Shown: positions 27,003-36,105 of the stretch, piece by piece
Layout of the letters: every line of letters starts with the position of its first letter
How positions within the stretch are numbered: the first letter of the stretch is position 1
Assembly (NCBI GenBank): GCA_934217675.1
Contig: CAKQCV010000004.1
Span: forward strand, 26,283-90,282
Length of the DNA stretch: 64,000 nucleotides
Direction of reading: 5' to 3'
DNA from: an uncultured Prevotella sp.
GTDB taxonomy: Bacteria > Bacteroidota > Bacteroidia > Bacteroidales > Bacteroidaceae
Notes under the pieces: generated by a model
What the model was told of the DNA's origin: nothing
What the model saw: the letters and a program-made list of their open reading frames with translations, nothing else
The model's database searches: none
Translations under genes and position numbers: made by a program

Positions 27003-27404
27003 ATGACTGATTTCAAAGAAATGCGCCGTAAGCGCCAACAACTTACAGAAGAAGAGTCAATAGCCCTTCTTCGCCATGCCACATCTGGCGTGCTGTCACT
27101 TGTCAATAAAAACGGCTATCCGTACGGAGTGCCAATCAGTTATGTTTATGCCGACAAAAAGCTCTTCTTCCACTCTGCCATTAGCGGACAAAAGATTGAT
27201 GCCATACACCATGCCGACAAAGCTTCGTTTACTGTCATCTGCAAGGATGAGATTCATCCTGAAACATTCACTACCCATTTCCGTAGTGTTGTCTGTTTCG
27301 GACGTGTACGCATCATAGACGATGCAGAGTATAAACATATAAATAAAGATGAAACAGGAACTTGTAATGTTCTGTGGCATTTAGTATTAATCCTGTTTTA
27401 TTGA
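27003..27404 (+). pseudogene. Truncated pyridoxamine 5'-phosphate oxidase-family gene
   Basis: The first 112 or so residues match the flavin-binding split-barrel family (NimA/PNPOx-like): MRRKRQQLTEEESIALLRHATSGVLSL, NGYPYGVPISYVY, KLFFHSAISGQKID, KASFTVICKDE and FRSVVCFGRVRII. Family members usually reach about 155-165 residues with a conserved C-terminal half. Here, soon after DDAEYKH, the sequence turns into about 20 unrelated, hydrophobic residues (ending VLILFY). The C-terminal region is missing downstream, so a deletion has probably removed it. A short functional protein is possible but less likely. It lies between the heme operon and the pectin locus. Confidence 0.65.
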
Positions 27405-27441
27405 ATTTCCATTTTAATTCCGCAAAAAAAAAGTGTAAAAC

Positions 27442-27472
27442 TTTGATTGTTATAATATAATTGTTAACTTTG
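27442..27472 (+). promoter_or_regulatory. Promoter of the CE8 gene
   Basis: TTTG at 27442-27445, a 19-nt spacer and TAACTTTG at 27465-27472, 30 nt before the ATG. Confidence 0.7.
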
Positions 27473-27502
27473 CTGTACTATTAACAAACTAACCTAACAA
27501 AA

Positions 27503-30500
27503 ATGAAACATTTACTAAATTCTATGACGCTTTGCGTCATGATGCTTTTGTTGTCTGTTATGGCAAAAGCCCAAGGTGATGTTACGGCAAAGTGGGATTT
27601 CAAAAATGATCTCCCGGAGGGAATACAAGCCGCAACAAACTATCAAAAAACAACAGTGGATGTGCCATCAACTGTAGAAGGTGTGTCTATGCATGTTGAT
27701 GCAAGCAACGGAAAACTTTATTGTATTGGCAGAAACAATGCGCAGTTTAATGCAGGAACAATACTTCAAATTCCTGTAAAGTCAACACGCGACATTGTAA
27801 CTGTTGAGAACTATCCTAACTACCGCTCATATACAATAGGCGGTGAAGAGGCTACTGAAGATGTAAACTCACACAGAGCAACAACCGACGAGGTAGCTAA
27901 GGGATATGTAGAGGTCGTTGCCACAGGCGGATGCTATATCTACAGCGTGCAAGTTACTTTCGTATCAGCAGTTCAGAACAAACAGCTCTATTATACAAAC
28001 TTCTCGGATTGGGGAGCATACGAACAGAGTGCCAGTGACAAGGCTGTTACTGAGGTTTCGTGGAACACTAAATACAGCCATGAGAAACTTACGTTCTCTA
28101 TCTTTAATACCCAAATTGGAGCCACTAACTTCAACACTGGTAAATTCCCTAACTGGGACGGTGGTATGTTGATGTGTGCAAAGAGCGACAATCCTTACAT
28201 TGAAACTTCTGCACTTGCATCTATAACGAAAGTTCACTTCCGCCATGGAGCAACAGGTAGCAAGCGTGGATGGAAACTTCTTGCAAAAGGTGACGGTGAT
28301 GCTGATTGGGTAGTATTGTCTGATGCCGTGGCTGCTACTGCATCAGGAACCGATGTTGATGTTGAACTGAACAAAACAAACTGCAAGCTTCGCTTTGAAA
28401 ACTTGAATGCAAGTCAAAATGCTTATCTCTTTGAACTTGCTATCTATGGCGATGTGGATATGTCGAAAACTCCTGCTTTGGGCAAATTTACAGTAAACGG
28501 TGCTGAATATCAAGCTGCCGACATCTTTAACGAGGATGCTGATGGCAATATGGCTGCTACTGTTGAGATTTCAAAGAAAGAGAAAATGGTTTCGGAAACT
28601 GAAAACCCTGTAGTGTTTGGTACTCCCGACAATGGAACTGTAAAGGACATTACTTATGCAAAGGTTGACGACAATTCAACTCTCGTTACAGTTACGGTGG
28701 CTGCTGGTGAACAAACTTCAATATACAAGCTCACTGTAGCTTTCAAACCAGACTACATTCTTACATATTATAATACCGATGGCACTGTGCTTGAGGCTGC
28801 TCAGAAGGTAGAGAAAGATTCTCCTATCGGAACTCTGAGAGACGACAAGGATGTGACAGTGGCTGATGGATATAAATTCCGCGGGTGGTTTACAAAAGAA
28901 GATGGTGAACATAAATATACAGTGGATGATGTGATTACCGGTCCGACAAATCTTTATGCCGTTGCTACAAAGATAGAGGTGCCAAGTGATGTTGACCGCT
29001 ATACATATAATCTTACAGACAAATATTTCTATGCAGAAGATCACGAAGGTTTCAACCCTACAGGCGGAGCATTCCATGATGCACAACATGGCTGGGCTTT
29101 CAGTGCAAATGACAAAATCGATATTATTTCAGGACGTCATTCTTTGATATTTGTTGTTGGATGTAAATACAGTAATGCTACAACATTGACATTGAAGAGC
29201 GGAGACACAGAGGTTGGTTCTATAACACTTGATAAAACCAGCGATGGTGTTATGCAGAGTTTCGAATATACCGGTGAGCCAGGAACACTTACACTTTCTG
29301 CAGACAACGGCATGTATATGCATAAGCTGATTGTGGCAAACCTCGGTGATGTTTCAACAGAGAAGAATGAACTTGGATATTATGTTGTTGAGGCAGGAAA
29401 TGCCGGCAACTTCTTGACAATGCTTGATCTTGCAAATGCAAACGCAAATGCTGAAGAACGCACATGCATTTTCTTGCCAGACGGAACTTATGATCTTGGC
29501 AAGGTGGCTCTTACAACGGTTTCTGGTAACAATATCTCTATTATAGGTCAGAGCATGGACAAGACTATTATCAAGAATGCTCCAGATATCAAGAATGAGG
29601 GAATCGGTACAACTGCAACACTTTTCGTTACTGGTAAGAACCTGTATATGCAGGATTTAACATTGCAAAACGCTCTCGATTATTACAAGTCTGGTTCTGC
29701 CGGTCGTGCAGTTTGTTTGCAGGATAAGGGAGAAAACACTATTTGCAAAAATGTACGCATGCTTTCTTATCAAGACACTTACTATAGCAACGGTAATGGT
29801 AAATACTATTGGGAAGATTCAGAAATTCATGGAACAGTAGACTTCCTCTGTGGTGGAGGTGACGTATATTATAATAGGTGTAAAATCGTGACAGAGCCAC
29901 GTCAGGCTGACGGTAAAGGTGAATGTACAATTGCCGCTCCTTATACAGACAATGGTTGTCAGTGGGGATATGTATTGAACAACTGTACCGTTGAGGCTAA
30001 GTCTGAGAAGTTTAACTTCGGTCGTGCTTGGGGCGGAACTCCACGCCTTGCATATATCAACACAACTCTGTTGCAGCCTGAGAAGATAAGTGCAACACGC
30101 TTCACTACTGGCGGAATGAATGTTCCTGCAGATAGGTTTGTTGAGTATAACTCTGTTGACGCTAATGGAAATGTTGTTTCTCCTGCTTCAAATGTATTGA
30201 AGTTTACAAAAGATAAGAAAGTGAACGAGATGGAAACTATTCTTACTGCAGAGCAGGCTGATGAATATGCTCTTGACAAAGTGTTCCCAACATGGACTCC
30301 TGACGTTTTGGCTGCACAGGTTGAACTTGGTAAATTGAATGCTGCTGATAAGGAACTCACTTGGAGTGCTGTTGCCGGAGCTAAGGCTTATGCTGTATTC
30401 TACAAGAATCAGTTTGTTGGCATGACTCAGAGTGCTTCATATACTGTTACAGACGGTGATGTTAAGGATTATACCGTTCGTGCAGCAAATGTAATGGGTG

Positions 30501-30685
30501 GTTTCGGTAGAGCTTCTTCGGTTGACGGAACAACAGCAGTGAATAAAGTTAATACTGATGGAGTAGTGTCAACTGTATATTATGACCTTCAGGGTGCACG
30601 AGTTGACGGTACTCAGAATGGTGTTATGATTATGGTACAGAAGATGAATGATGGAACTCTGAAGACTGTAAAGGTAGTAAAGTAA
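27503..30685 (+). CDS. Secreted pectin methylesterase (CE8) with InlB-type repeat and accessory beta modules
   Basis: 1060 residues. Signal peptide (to about VMAKA), then a beta module starting KWDFKND and ending GGCYIYSVQV (residues 25-150), a second module (155-320), an InlB/Listeria-Bacteroides repeat (about 418-495: YYNTDGTVL...GYKFRGWFT...), and another beta module ending GMYMHKLIV near 613. The CE8 beta-helix covers about 625-910: YQDTYY with Asp758, GTVDFLCGG with Asp780 as nucleophile, and FGRAWGG with Arg841, the full catalytic set. The protein ends with a variant tail (YYDLQGARVDG...). It removes methyl groups from pectin so that lyases and polygalacturonase can act. It lies just upstream of SusC/SusD with its own promoter and terminator. 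Confidence 0.92.
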   Translation: MKHLLNSMTLCVMMLLLSVMAKAQGDVTAKWDFKNDLPEGIQAATNYQKTTVDVPSTVEGVSMHVDASNGKLYCIGRNNAQFNAGTILQIPVKSTRDIVTVENYPNYRSYTIGGEEATEDVNSHRATTDEVAKGYVEVVATGGCYIYSVQVTFVSAVQNKQLYYTNFSDWGAYEQSASDKAVTEVSWNTKYSHEKLTFSIFNTQIGATNFNTGKFPNWDGGMLMCAKSDNPYIETSALASITKVHFRHGATGSKRGWKLLAKGDGDADWVVLSDAVAATASGTDVDVELNKTNCKLRFENLNASQNAYLFELAIYGDVDMSKTPALGKFTVNGAEYQAADIFNEDADGNMAATVEISKKEKMVSETENPVVFGTPDNGTVKDITYAKVDDNSTLVTVTVAAGEQTSIYKLTVAFKPDYILTYYNTDGTVLEAAQKVEKDSPIGTLRDDKDVTVADGYKFRGWFTKEDGEHKYTVDDVITGPTNLYAVATKIEVPSDVDRYTYNLTDKYFYAEDHEGFNPTGGAFHDAQHGWAFSANDKIDIISGRHSLIFVVGCKYSNATTLTLKSGDTEVGSITLDKTSDGVMQSFEYTGEPGTLTLSADNGMYMHKLIVANLGDVSTEKNELGYYVVEAGNAGNFLTMLDLANANANAEERTCIFLPDGTYDLGKVALTTVSGNNISIIGQSMDKTIIKNAPDIKNEGIGTTATLFVTGKNLYMQDLTLQNALDYYKSGSAGRAVCLQDKGENTICKNVRMLSYQDTYYSNGNGKYYWEDSEIHGTVDFLCGGGDVYYNRCKIVTEPRQADGKGECTIAAPYTDNGCQWGYVLNNCTVEAKSEKFNFGRAWGGTPRLAYINTTLLQPEKISATRFTTGGMNVPADRFVEYNSVDANGNVVSPASNVLKFTKDKKVNEMETILTAEQADEYALDKVFPTWTPDVLAAQVELGKLNAADKELTWSAVAGAKAYAVFYKNQFVGMTQSASYTVTDGDVKDYTVRAANVMGGFGRASSVDGTTAVNKVNTDGVVSTVYYDLQGARVDGTQNGVMIMVQKMNDGTLKTVKVVK

Positions 30686-30712
30686 CCATTATTTTAACTT
30701 TTAAATAATTCT

Positions 30713-30749
30713 AAGGGATGGCAACATTTTATGTTGTTGTCCCTTTTTT
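30713..30749 (+). terminator. Terminator after the CE8 gene
   Basis: AAGGGATGGCAACAT pairs with the opposite arm ending GTCCCTT through three G-U pairs and is followed by T residues. Confidence 0.8.
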
Positions 30750-30810
30750 AGGTATATTTTTTAATGGAAATGGAGTAAATGTAATTAAAATGTGTGCTTT
30801 AACTATGTTT

Positions 30811-30844
30811 TTTGCTATTTCTACATTAAAAATCATTATCTTTG
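30811..30844 (+). promoter_or_regulatory. Promoter of the first SusC/SusD unit
   Basis: TTTG at 30811-30814, a 22-nt spacer and TATCTTTG at 30837-30844, 37 nt before the ATG. Confidence 0.6.
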
Positions 30845-30881
30845 CAAAATCTTTTTAATATTATTTTTTTAATTAATAACT

Positions 30882-33800
30882 ATGTTTGGTAAATTTAAAA
30901 CTTTAAGACTGGGTCTTATTGCGCTCATGCTGATGATAGTAAACAGCGTGTTGGCACAGTCTTTGAAAGGAAATGTGAAGGACAGCAACGGTGAACCTAT
31001 CATCGGTGCTACCATTCAGGAGAAGGGTGCCAAGAATATGGCGGTTACTGACCTTGACGGTAACTTCTCTATCAATCTTTCTGGTGGAAAGCAGATTACA
31101 GTGTCTTACATTGGCATGAAAACTGCAACAGTTAACGTTAGTGGCAAAAGCAATGTAAATGTTGTCATGGAAGACGAGGCTACTACGCTTAACGATGTTG
31201 TAGTTATCGGTTATGGTACGGTAAAGAAGAAAGACTTGACCGGTGCTGTTACTTCTGTATCAGCAAAGGACTTGGCTAATATTCCTGTGTCAACAGCTTC
31301 TGAGGCTATTCAGGGTAAAATGGCAGGTGTGACCGTAACAACAACAGAGGGTTCACCTGATGCTGATGTAAAAATCCGTGTGCGTGGAGGTGGTTCCCTT
31401 TCACAGGATAACTCACCACTTTACATCGTAGACGGTTTCCCTGTAAGTTCTATAAGCGATATTGCTCCTAATGACATTGAGAGCATCGATGTATTGAAAG
31501 ATGCTTCTTCAACAGCTATCTATGGTGCACGTGGTGCAAATGGTGTTGTTATCGTTACTACAAAAAGTGGTAAGGAAGGTAAAATACAGGTGAACTTTGG
31601 TGCATCTCTTGGTATCCGCAAGGTTATGAAAGAGCTGGATGTACTTTCTCCATACGATTATGCTAAGTATCAATATGAAACTCAGTATGGCAATGACCAG
31701 GAATATGGTGATTGGAGAGATATGGATATTTGGAAATCTGTAGCAGGACGAAATTGGCAAGATGAACTCTTCGGACGTACAGGTTTGCAGCAGATATACA
31801 ATCTTTCTGTAAGCGGTGGTTCTAAAGATACAAAATTCAATATCAGCTACTCTCGTACTGATGACAAGAGTATCATGATTGGTTCTGATTTTACAAAAGA
31901 CAATATCAACGCTAAGTTGAATACAACTCTCAACAAATGGTTGTCTCTTGACTTTAATGCCCGTTTGGCTTATTCTGTTGTTGATGGTTTGAACTCTGGT
32001 GGTGACACTAACGATTCAAGTGCCTCAAATTCTATTATCAACAAGGCTATCACATATCGTCCTGTTGAGCCTCTGAACGAAAATACCGACGATGATGCCG
32101 ACGAAACTTCTAATACAGATATCAATCCGTATGATCGTATGAACGGTACATATAAACAGCAGCGTCGTTTCCGTCAGGATTACAATGCCGGTTTGAACTG
32201 GAAACCGTTCAAGCATTTTACGGTGCGCTCAGAGTTCGGATATACATGGCGTTATGAGAATACTGACCAGGCTTGGGATAAACTTGCAACACGTAACGAC
32301 AATACTGGTGCCGGTGCTCCAAAGTCAAGAATTTCTCGTACTGATGTTCGTAACTGGCGTAATGCAAATACTATCACCTATGATACAAAGGATGCTTTTG
32401 CTAAAGGCGACCGTTTGAACGTGTTGGCAGGTCAGGAGTGGTCAAGCTCTCAGCAGCGTGATTACTATTCTTCTACTATTGATTTCCCTACAGACTTCAC
32501 TCTTCAAGAGGTTTTAGCTCACCAAGGTGCAGGTACTCCATTGCCACAGGCTAACCAGATTGGAGCAAAAGATAATATGCTTTCTTTCTTCGGACGTATC
32601 AATTATACTTATGCCGACAAATATTTGCTTACTGCAACATTCCGTGCTGACGGTTCAAGCAAGTTCGCTTCTGGCAACCGTTGGGGATATTTCCCTGCTG
32701 TAGCTCTTGGATGGCGTATTAGTGAGGAGAACTTCATGAAGTCGGTAAAATGGCTTTCAAACTTGAAACTCCGTTTGAGTTATGGTGAGGCTGGAAACAA
32801 CCGTATTCCTTCAGGAAGTATTTATCAGCCATTCTCTTTCCCTACAGACTACAGTAAACTGAAAGAGCCTTACTTCGACGAGGTTATGGGTAGCGTTATG
32901 GAACTTGGAAATACAAAATCAAATACTAAATTGAAATGGGAGACTACAATTACTCGTAATGTCGGTTTAGATTTCGGATTCCTTAATAGCCGTATCAATG
33001 GTACTTTGGATTTCTATTGGAATACAACAAAAGACTTGTTGATGAAGAGTAAGATTTCTTCAAGCTCTGGTTATAGCTATCAGTACAGAAACTTCGGACA
33101 GACATCAAACAAGGGTGTTGAACTTGCATTGAATGGTTCAATAATCGAAAAGAAGAATTTCACTCTGAGCATGAGTGCAAATATTTCTTACAACAAGAAC
33201 AAAATTGACAAGTTGAACACTGGTTCTGAGTGGGATTCAAACTATACAATTCCTGATGTTAATACAGGAAACAATTTCCGTGTTGTTGAAGGCGGATCTC
33301 TTGGTGAGGTATGGGGCTATCGCATGAATGGTTACTATACTGCTTATGATGCAGAGAAGAATCCTAACGGTGAACTTGTATGGAATGGAAAAGCTTGGGC
33401 TTTGCGTGACGGTATCGTAGACAACAGTTCTAAAACAATTGGTTCTTTGAAACCAGGTTCACCAAAACTGAAAGTTGACGAAAATGGTGATCCTGTAAAG
33501 GAGCGTCTTGGCAATACCATTGCTCCTTGGGCTGGTGGATTCGGTTTCAATGCCACATTCTATGGCTTTGATGCTTCTGTCTTCTTCAACTATCAGTTTG
33601 GCAACAAAATTGTGAATGGAACAAAACTTGGTTCTTCGTTCTTCCACGATACTCGAAAAGGATATAACCTTAACGGTGATTTCGTAAACCGTTACACAAG
33701 CATTGACCCTGCAACAGGACTTTCACTTATTGATCCTACAAAGGTTGCAATGTATTATGGAAATGATGAGGCTAATGTTATCGCTCGCTTGAATGAGATT

Positions 33801-34121
33801 AATGCTAACGCAAGTATCTATAACCCTGTACTTGTAAGCAAAATGTATCTTACTGACTATTTTGTAGAGGGGGCTTCATTTTTGCGCTTGCAGAATCTTA
33901 CTATTGGTTACACTCTTCCTAAAAAGTTGCTTAAGAGCATATTCTTGAATAATGTGCGCTTCTACTTCACTGGTTATAACTTGCTTACCATTACTGGCTA
34001 TTCAGGCAATGACCCTGAGGTTGATTCAAGTAGCAAGAAGTCTCCGATGTCTCCAGGTGTAGACTATGCTTCTTATCCAAAGAGCCGTCTGTATGTGTTC
34101 GGAGTAAACGTTTCATTCTAA
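30882..34121 (+). CDS. SusC-like TonB-linked outer membrane transporter (locus 1)
   Basis: 1079-residue TonB-dependent importer of oligosaccharides. A signal peptide ending SVLAQ is followed by a carboxypeptidase-D-like domain (GNVKDSNGEPIIGATIQEKG...TDLDGNFSI), the LNDVVVIGYGTVKKKDLTGAV segment preceding the plug, and the plug with VRGGGSLSQDNSPLYIVDGFP and DASSTAIYGARGANGVVIVTTKSGK. The long barrel ends ...RLYVFGVNVSF. It pairs with the SusD gene 23 nt downstream. Between a CE8 and a PL1 enzyme, its cargo is probably pectic oligosaccharide; that is inferred from context. Confidence 0.95.
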   Translation: MFGKFKTLRLGLIALMLMIVNSVLAQSLKGNVKDSNGEPIIGATIQEKGAKNMAVTDLDGNFSINLSGGKQITVSYIGMKTATVNVSGKSNVNVVMEDEATTLNDVVVIGYGTVKKKDLTGAVTSVSAKDLANIPVSTASEAIQGKMAGVTVTTTEGSPDADVKIRVRGGGSLSQDNSPLYIVDGFPVSSISDIAPNDIESIDVLKDASSTAIYGARGANGVVIVTTKSGKEGKIQVNFGASLGIRKVMKELDVLSPYDYAKYQYETQYGNDQEYGDWRDMDIWKSVAGRNWQDELFGRTGLQQIYNLSVSGGSKDTKFNISYSRTDDKSIMIGSDFTKDNINAKLNTTLNKWLSLDFNARLAYSVVDGLNSGGDTNDSSASNSIINKAITYRPVEPLNENTDDDADETSNTDINPYDRMNGTYKQQRRFRQDYNAGLNWKPFKHFTVRSEFGYTWRYENTDQAWDKLATRNDNTGAGAPKSRISRTDVRNWRNANTITYDTKDAFAKGDRLNVLAGQEWSSSQQRDYYSSTIDFPTDFTLQEVLAHQGAGTPLPQANQIGAKDNMLSFFGRINYTYADKYLLTATFRADGSSKFASGNRWGYFPAVALGWRISEENFMKSVKWLSNLKLRLSYGEAGNNRIPSGSIYQPFSFPTDYSKLKEPYFDEVMGSVMELGNTKSNTKLKWETTITRNVGLDFGFLNSRINGTLDFYWNTTKDLLMKSKISSSSGYSYQYRNFGQTSNKGVELALNGSIIEKKNFTLSMSANISYNKNKIDKLNTGSEWDSNYTIPDVNTGNNFRVVEGGSLGEVWGYRMNGYYTAYDAEKNPNGELVWNGKAWALRDGIVDNSSKTIGSLKPGSPKLKVDENGDPVKERLGNTIAPWAGGFGFNATFYGFDASVFFNYQFGNKIVNGTKLGSSFFHDTRKGYNLNGDFVNRYTSIDPATGLSLIDPTKVAMYYGNDEANVIARLNEINANASIYNPVLVSKMYLTDYFVEGASFLRLQNLTIGYTLPKKLLKSIFLNNVRFYFTGYNLLTITGYSGNDPEVDSSSKKSPMSPGVDYASYPKSRLYVFGVNVSF

Positions 34122-34144
34122 TAATAATACAAGGAGTAAAACAA

Positions 34145-36088
34145 ATGAATAATATATTAAAGACGATAGTATTGGGAGGTGTTGCTTTATGCACAGTATC
34201 ATCGTGCAGCGACTTCCTTGACCAGAAATCACCGTCAGATACCGATGCTGCCTCTGTTTGGGGGTCAACATATTATACAAAGAATGTATTGAATAAGGCA
34301 TACGCACTTTTGTGTGAGGATTACACATATTCTCAGGTGCTTTGCTATACCTTCATGTGTAACTCTGATATAGAGTTCCCTGGCGATTTTGGTTATACTA
34401 AAGCCACAGCAGAGGGTAAGGGAAGAGACTTGAACAATTATTATGCAAATAATGATGCTTCGTTTTCAAAAAACCGTGATGCGTGGGATCATATTTATGA
34501 GAGCATAGAATATTGTAACAATATCATTGTCGGACTGAAGAATATTAATCCTGAAACAACAAACTCTTCAGAAAAGCAGCTTCTGCGCTATAAGGGCGAA
34601 GCTCTTGCTCTTAGAGCAATGCTTTATCATGAATTGGTGCGCAACTGGGGTGATGTGCCTTTCAAGACAGAACCTTCTAATGATGATCTTTCTAATGTGA
34701 ATATCGGCAAGACCGACCGTGATGTTATCATGGACGCACTCATAAAAGATCTTGAGGAAGCTATAAATTATTTGCCATGGGCAGGTGAGAATAGCTATAC
34801 AACAGAGCACATGACAAAAGGATATGCTCATGCTTTGCTTGCACAAATAGCTTTGCAGCGTTCGGGATGGGCTATTCGTGAAGCTGCAAAGGAGGGATAT
34901 GTTACTGCTACAGACGGAAATAGTGACCCTGTTTACCCAACACAGCGTTGTAGCGATGCCGACCGTACAAAATACTACAAATTGGCTCTTGAGCATCTCA
35001 ATGCTGTAATATCTTCTGGTAAGCATAATTTGAATCCAAGCTTTGAAAATGAGTGGAACCTTATCAATAAACGCACTCTTGATACTCAGTATCGTGAGAA
35101 TATATTCGAAGTTCCAATGGGACTTGGAAACTCAAGTGAGCTTGGATATGGTATTGGTGTAGGTTTCGATTCTAATGCTCTTGGAGTTTTGAAAGGTTCA
35201 AGTGCAACAAACGTGCAGATGCCTTCGACATTGTTTTGGATGTATGACCATAGCGGAAAAGACACTCGTCGTGATGTAACTTGTGCCAACTATGATTTGA
35301 AGTATGCTGATGGTGTGACAACAGAAACTTTAAAGGGCAATAAACCTTTCCAGATGAACTGTGCAAAATGGGATGTTCGCAAGTTTGCTGACGATTGGTA
35401 TGCTATTGCAAAAATCAAGAATGCAAAGTTTGGTACAGGTATCAATTATGTAAAACTTCGCTATTCTCAAGTTCTTCTTTGGTATGCTGAGGTGATGAAT
35501 GAGTTGAACGGTAATCCAGATGTTGCTACTGATGGTTGTGGTATGACTGCTCGTGATGCTCTTGCTGCTGTTCATGAGCGTGCATATGCTGCTGCCGACA
35601 AGACTGTAGCAAAAGCTTATATTGATGCTATTCCTGCTGACAAAGATGCTTTCTTTAATGCAATTGTTGATGAAAATGCAATGGAGTTTGCAGGCGAGGG
35701 TGTGCGTAAATATGAATTGGAACGCTGGAACTTATTGAGTGCCAAGATTGATCAGATGAAGGCTGACTATATGACACAAATTTATGAGTATCCTAAAAAA
35801 CTGTATTATAAGACTTACACAGAAAACGGTAATGTAAGAATTGACATGTCGTCTGTTCGTTGGTATACAGATGAAGCTCCAGAAAATGCTTCAGACTATA
35901 AGTATGTTACTTTCTGGGGTGACGAGTCAAAAGAGGATAGCAAAAAAACAAATATTGCTAATCTTGAGTTTATTAGTGGTGGCTTGAATGCTGTTGTAAA
36001 AAATCGTTATCTGCTGCCTATCTATAACACAACAATCAATGAGTCTGAGGGCACACTGAAAAACTCTTATGGCTTTGAGCATAAATAA
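34145..36088 (+). CDS. SusD-like glycan-binding lipoprotein (locus 1)
   Basis: 647 residues, surface lipoprotein that caps the SusC channel. Lipobox in CTVSSCSDFLDQ places lipidated Cys near residue 21. RagB/SusD features follow: FLDQKSPSD, then TPR-like helices with YKGEALALRAMLYHELVRNWGDVPF, and the C-terminal half with KLRYSQVLLWYAEVMNELNG and NAMEFAGEGVRKYELERWNLL. Directly behind SusC and 17 nt before the Fn3/beta-helix lipoprotein. Confidence 0.95.
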   Translation: MNNILKTIVLGGVALCTVSSCSDFLDQKSPSDTDAASVWGSTYYTKNVLNKAYALLCEDYTYSQVLCYTFMCNSDIEFPGDFGYTKATAEGKGRDLNNYYANNDASFSKNRDAWDHIYESIEYCNNIIVGLKNINPETTNSSEKQLLRYKGEALALRAMLYHELVRNWGDVPFKTEPSNDDLSNVNIGKTDRDVIMDALIKDLEEAINYLPWAGENSYTTEHMTKGYAHALLAQIALQRSGWAIREAAKEGYVTATDGNSDPVYPTQRCSDADRTKYYKLALEHLNAVISSGKHNLNPSFENEWNLINKRTLDTQYRENIFEVPMGLGNSSELGYGIGVGFDSNALGVLKGSSATNVQMPSTLFWMYDHSGKDTRRDVTCANYDLKYADGVTTETLKGNKPFQMNCAKWDVRKFADDWYAIAKIKNAKFGTGINYVKLRYSQVLLWYAEVMNELNGNPDVATDGCGMTARDALAAVHERAYAAADKTVAKAYIDAIPADKDAFFNAIVDENAMEFAGEGVRKYELERWNLLSAKIDQMKADYMTQIYEYPKKLYYKTYTENGNVRIDMSSVRWYTDEAPENASDYKYVTFWGDESKEDSKKTNIANLEFISGGLNAVVKNRYLLPIYNTTINESEGTLKNSYGFEHK

Positions 36089-36105
36089 AATATAATTACG
36101 TAATT

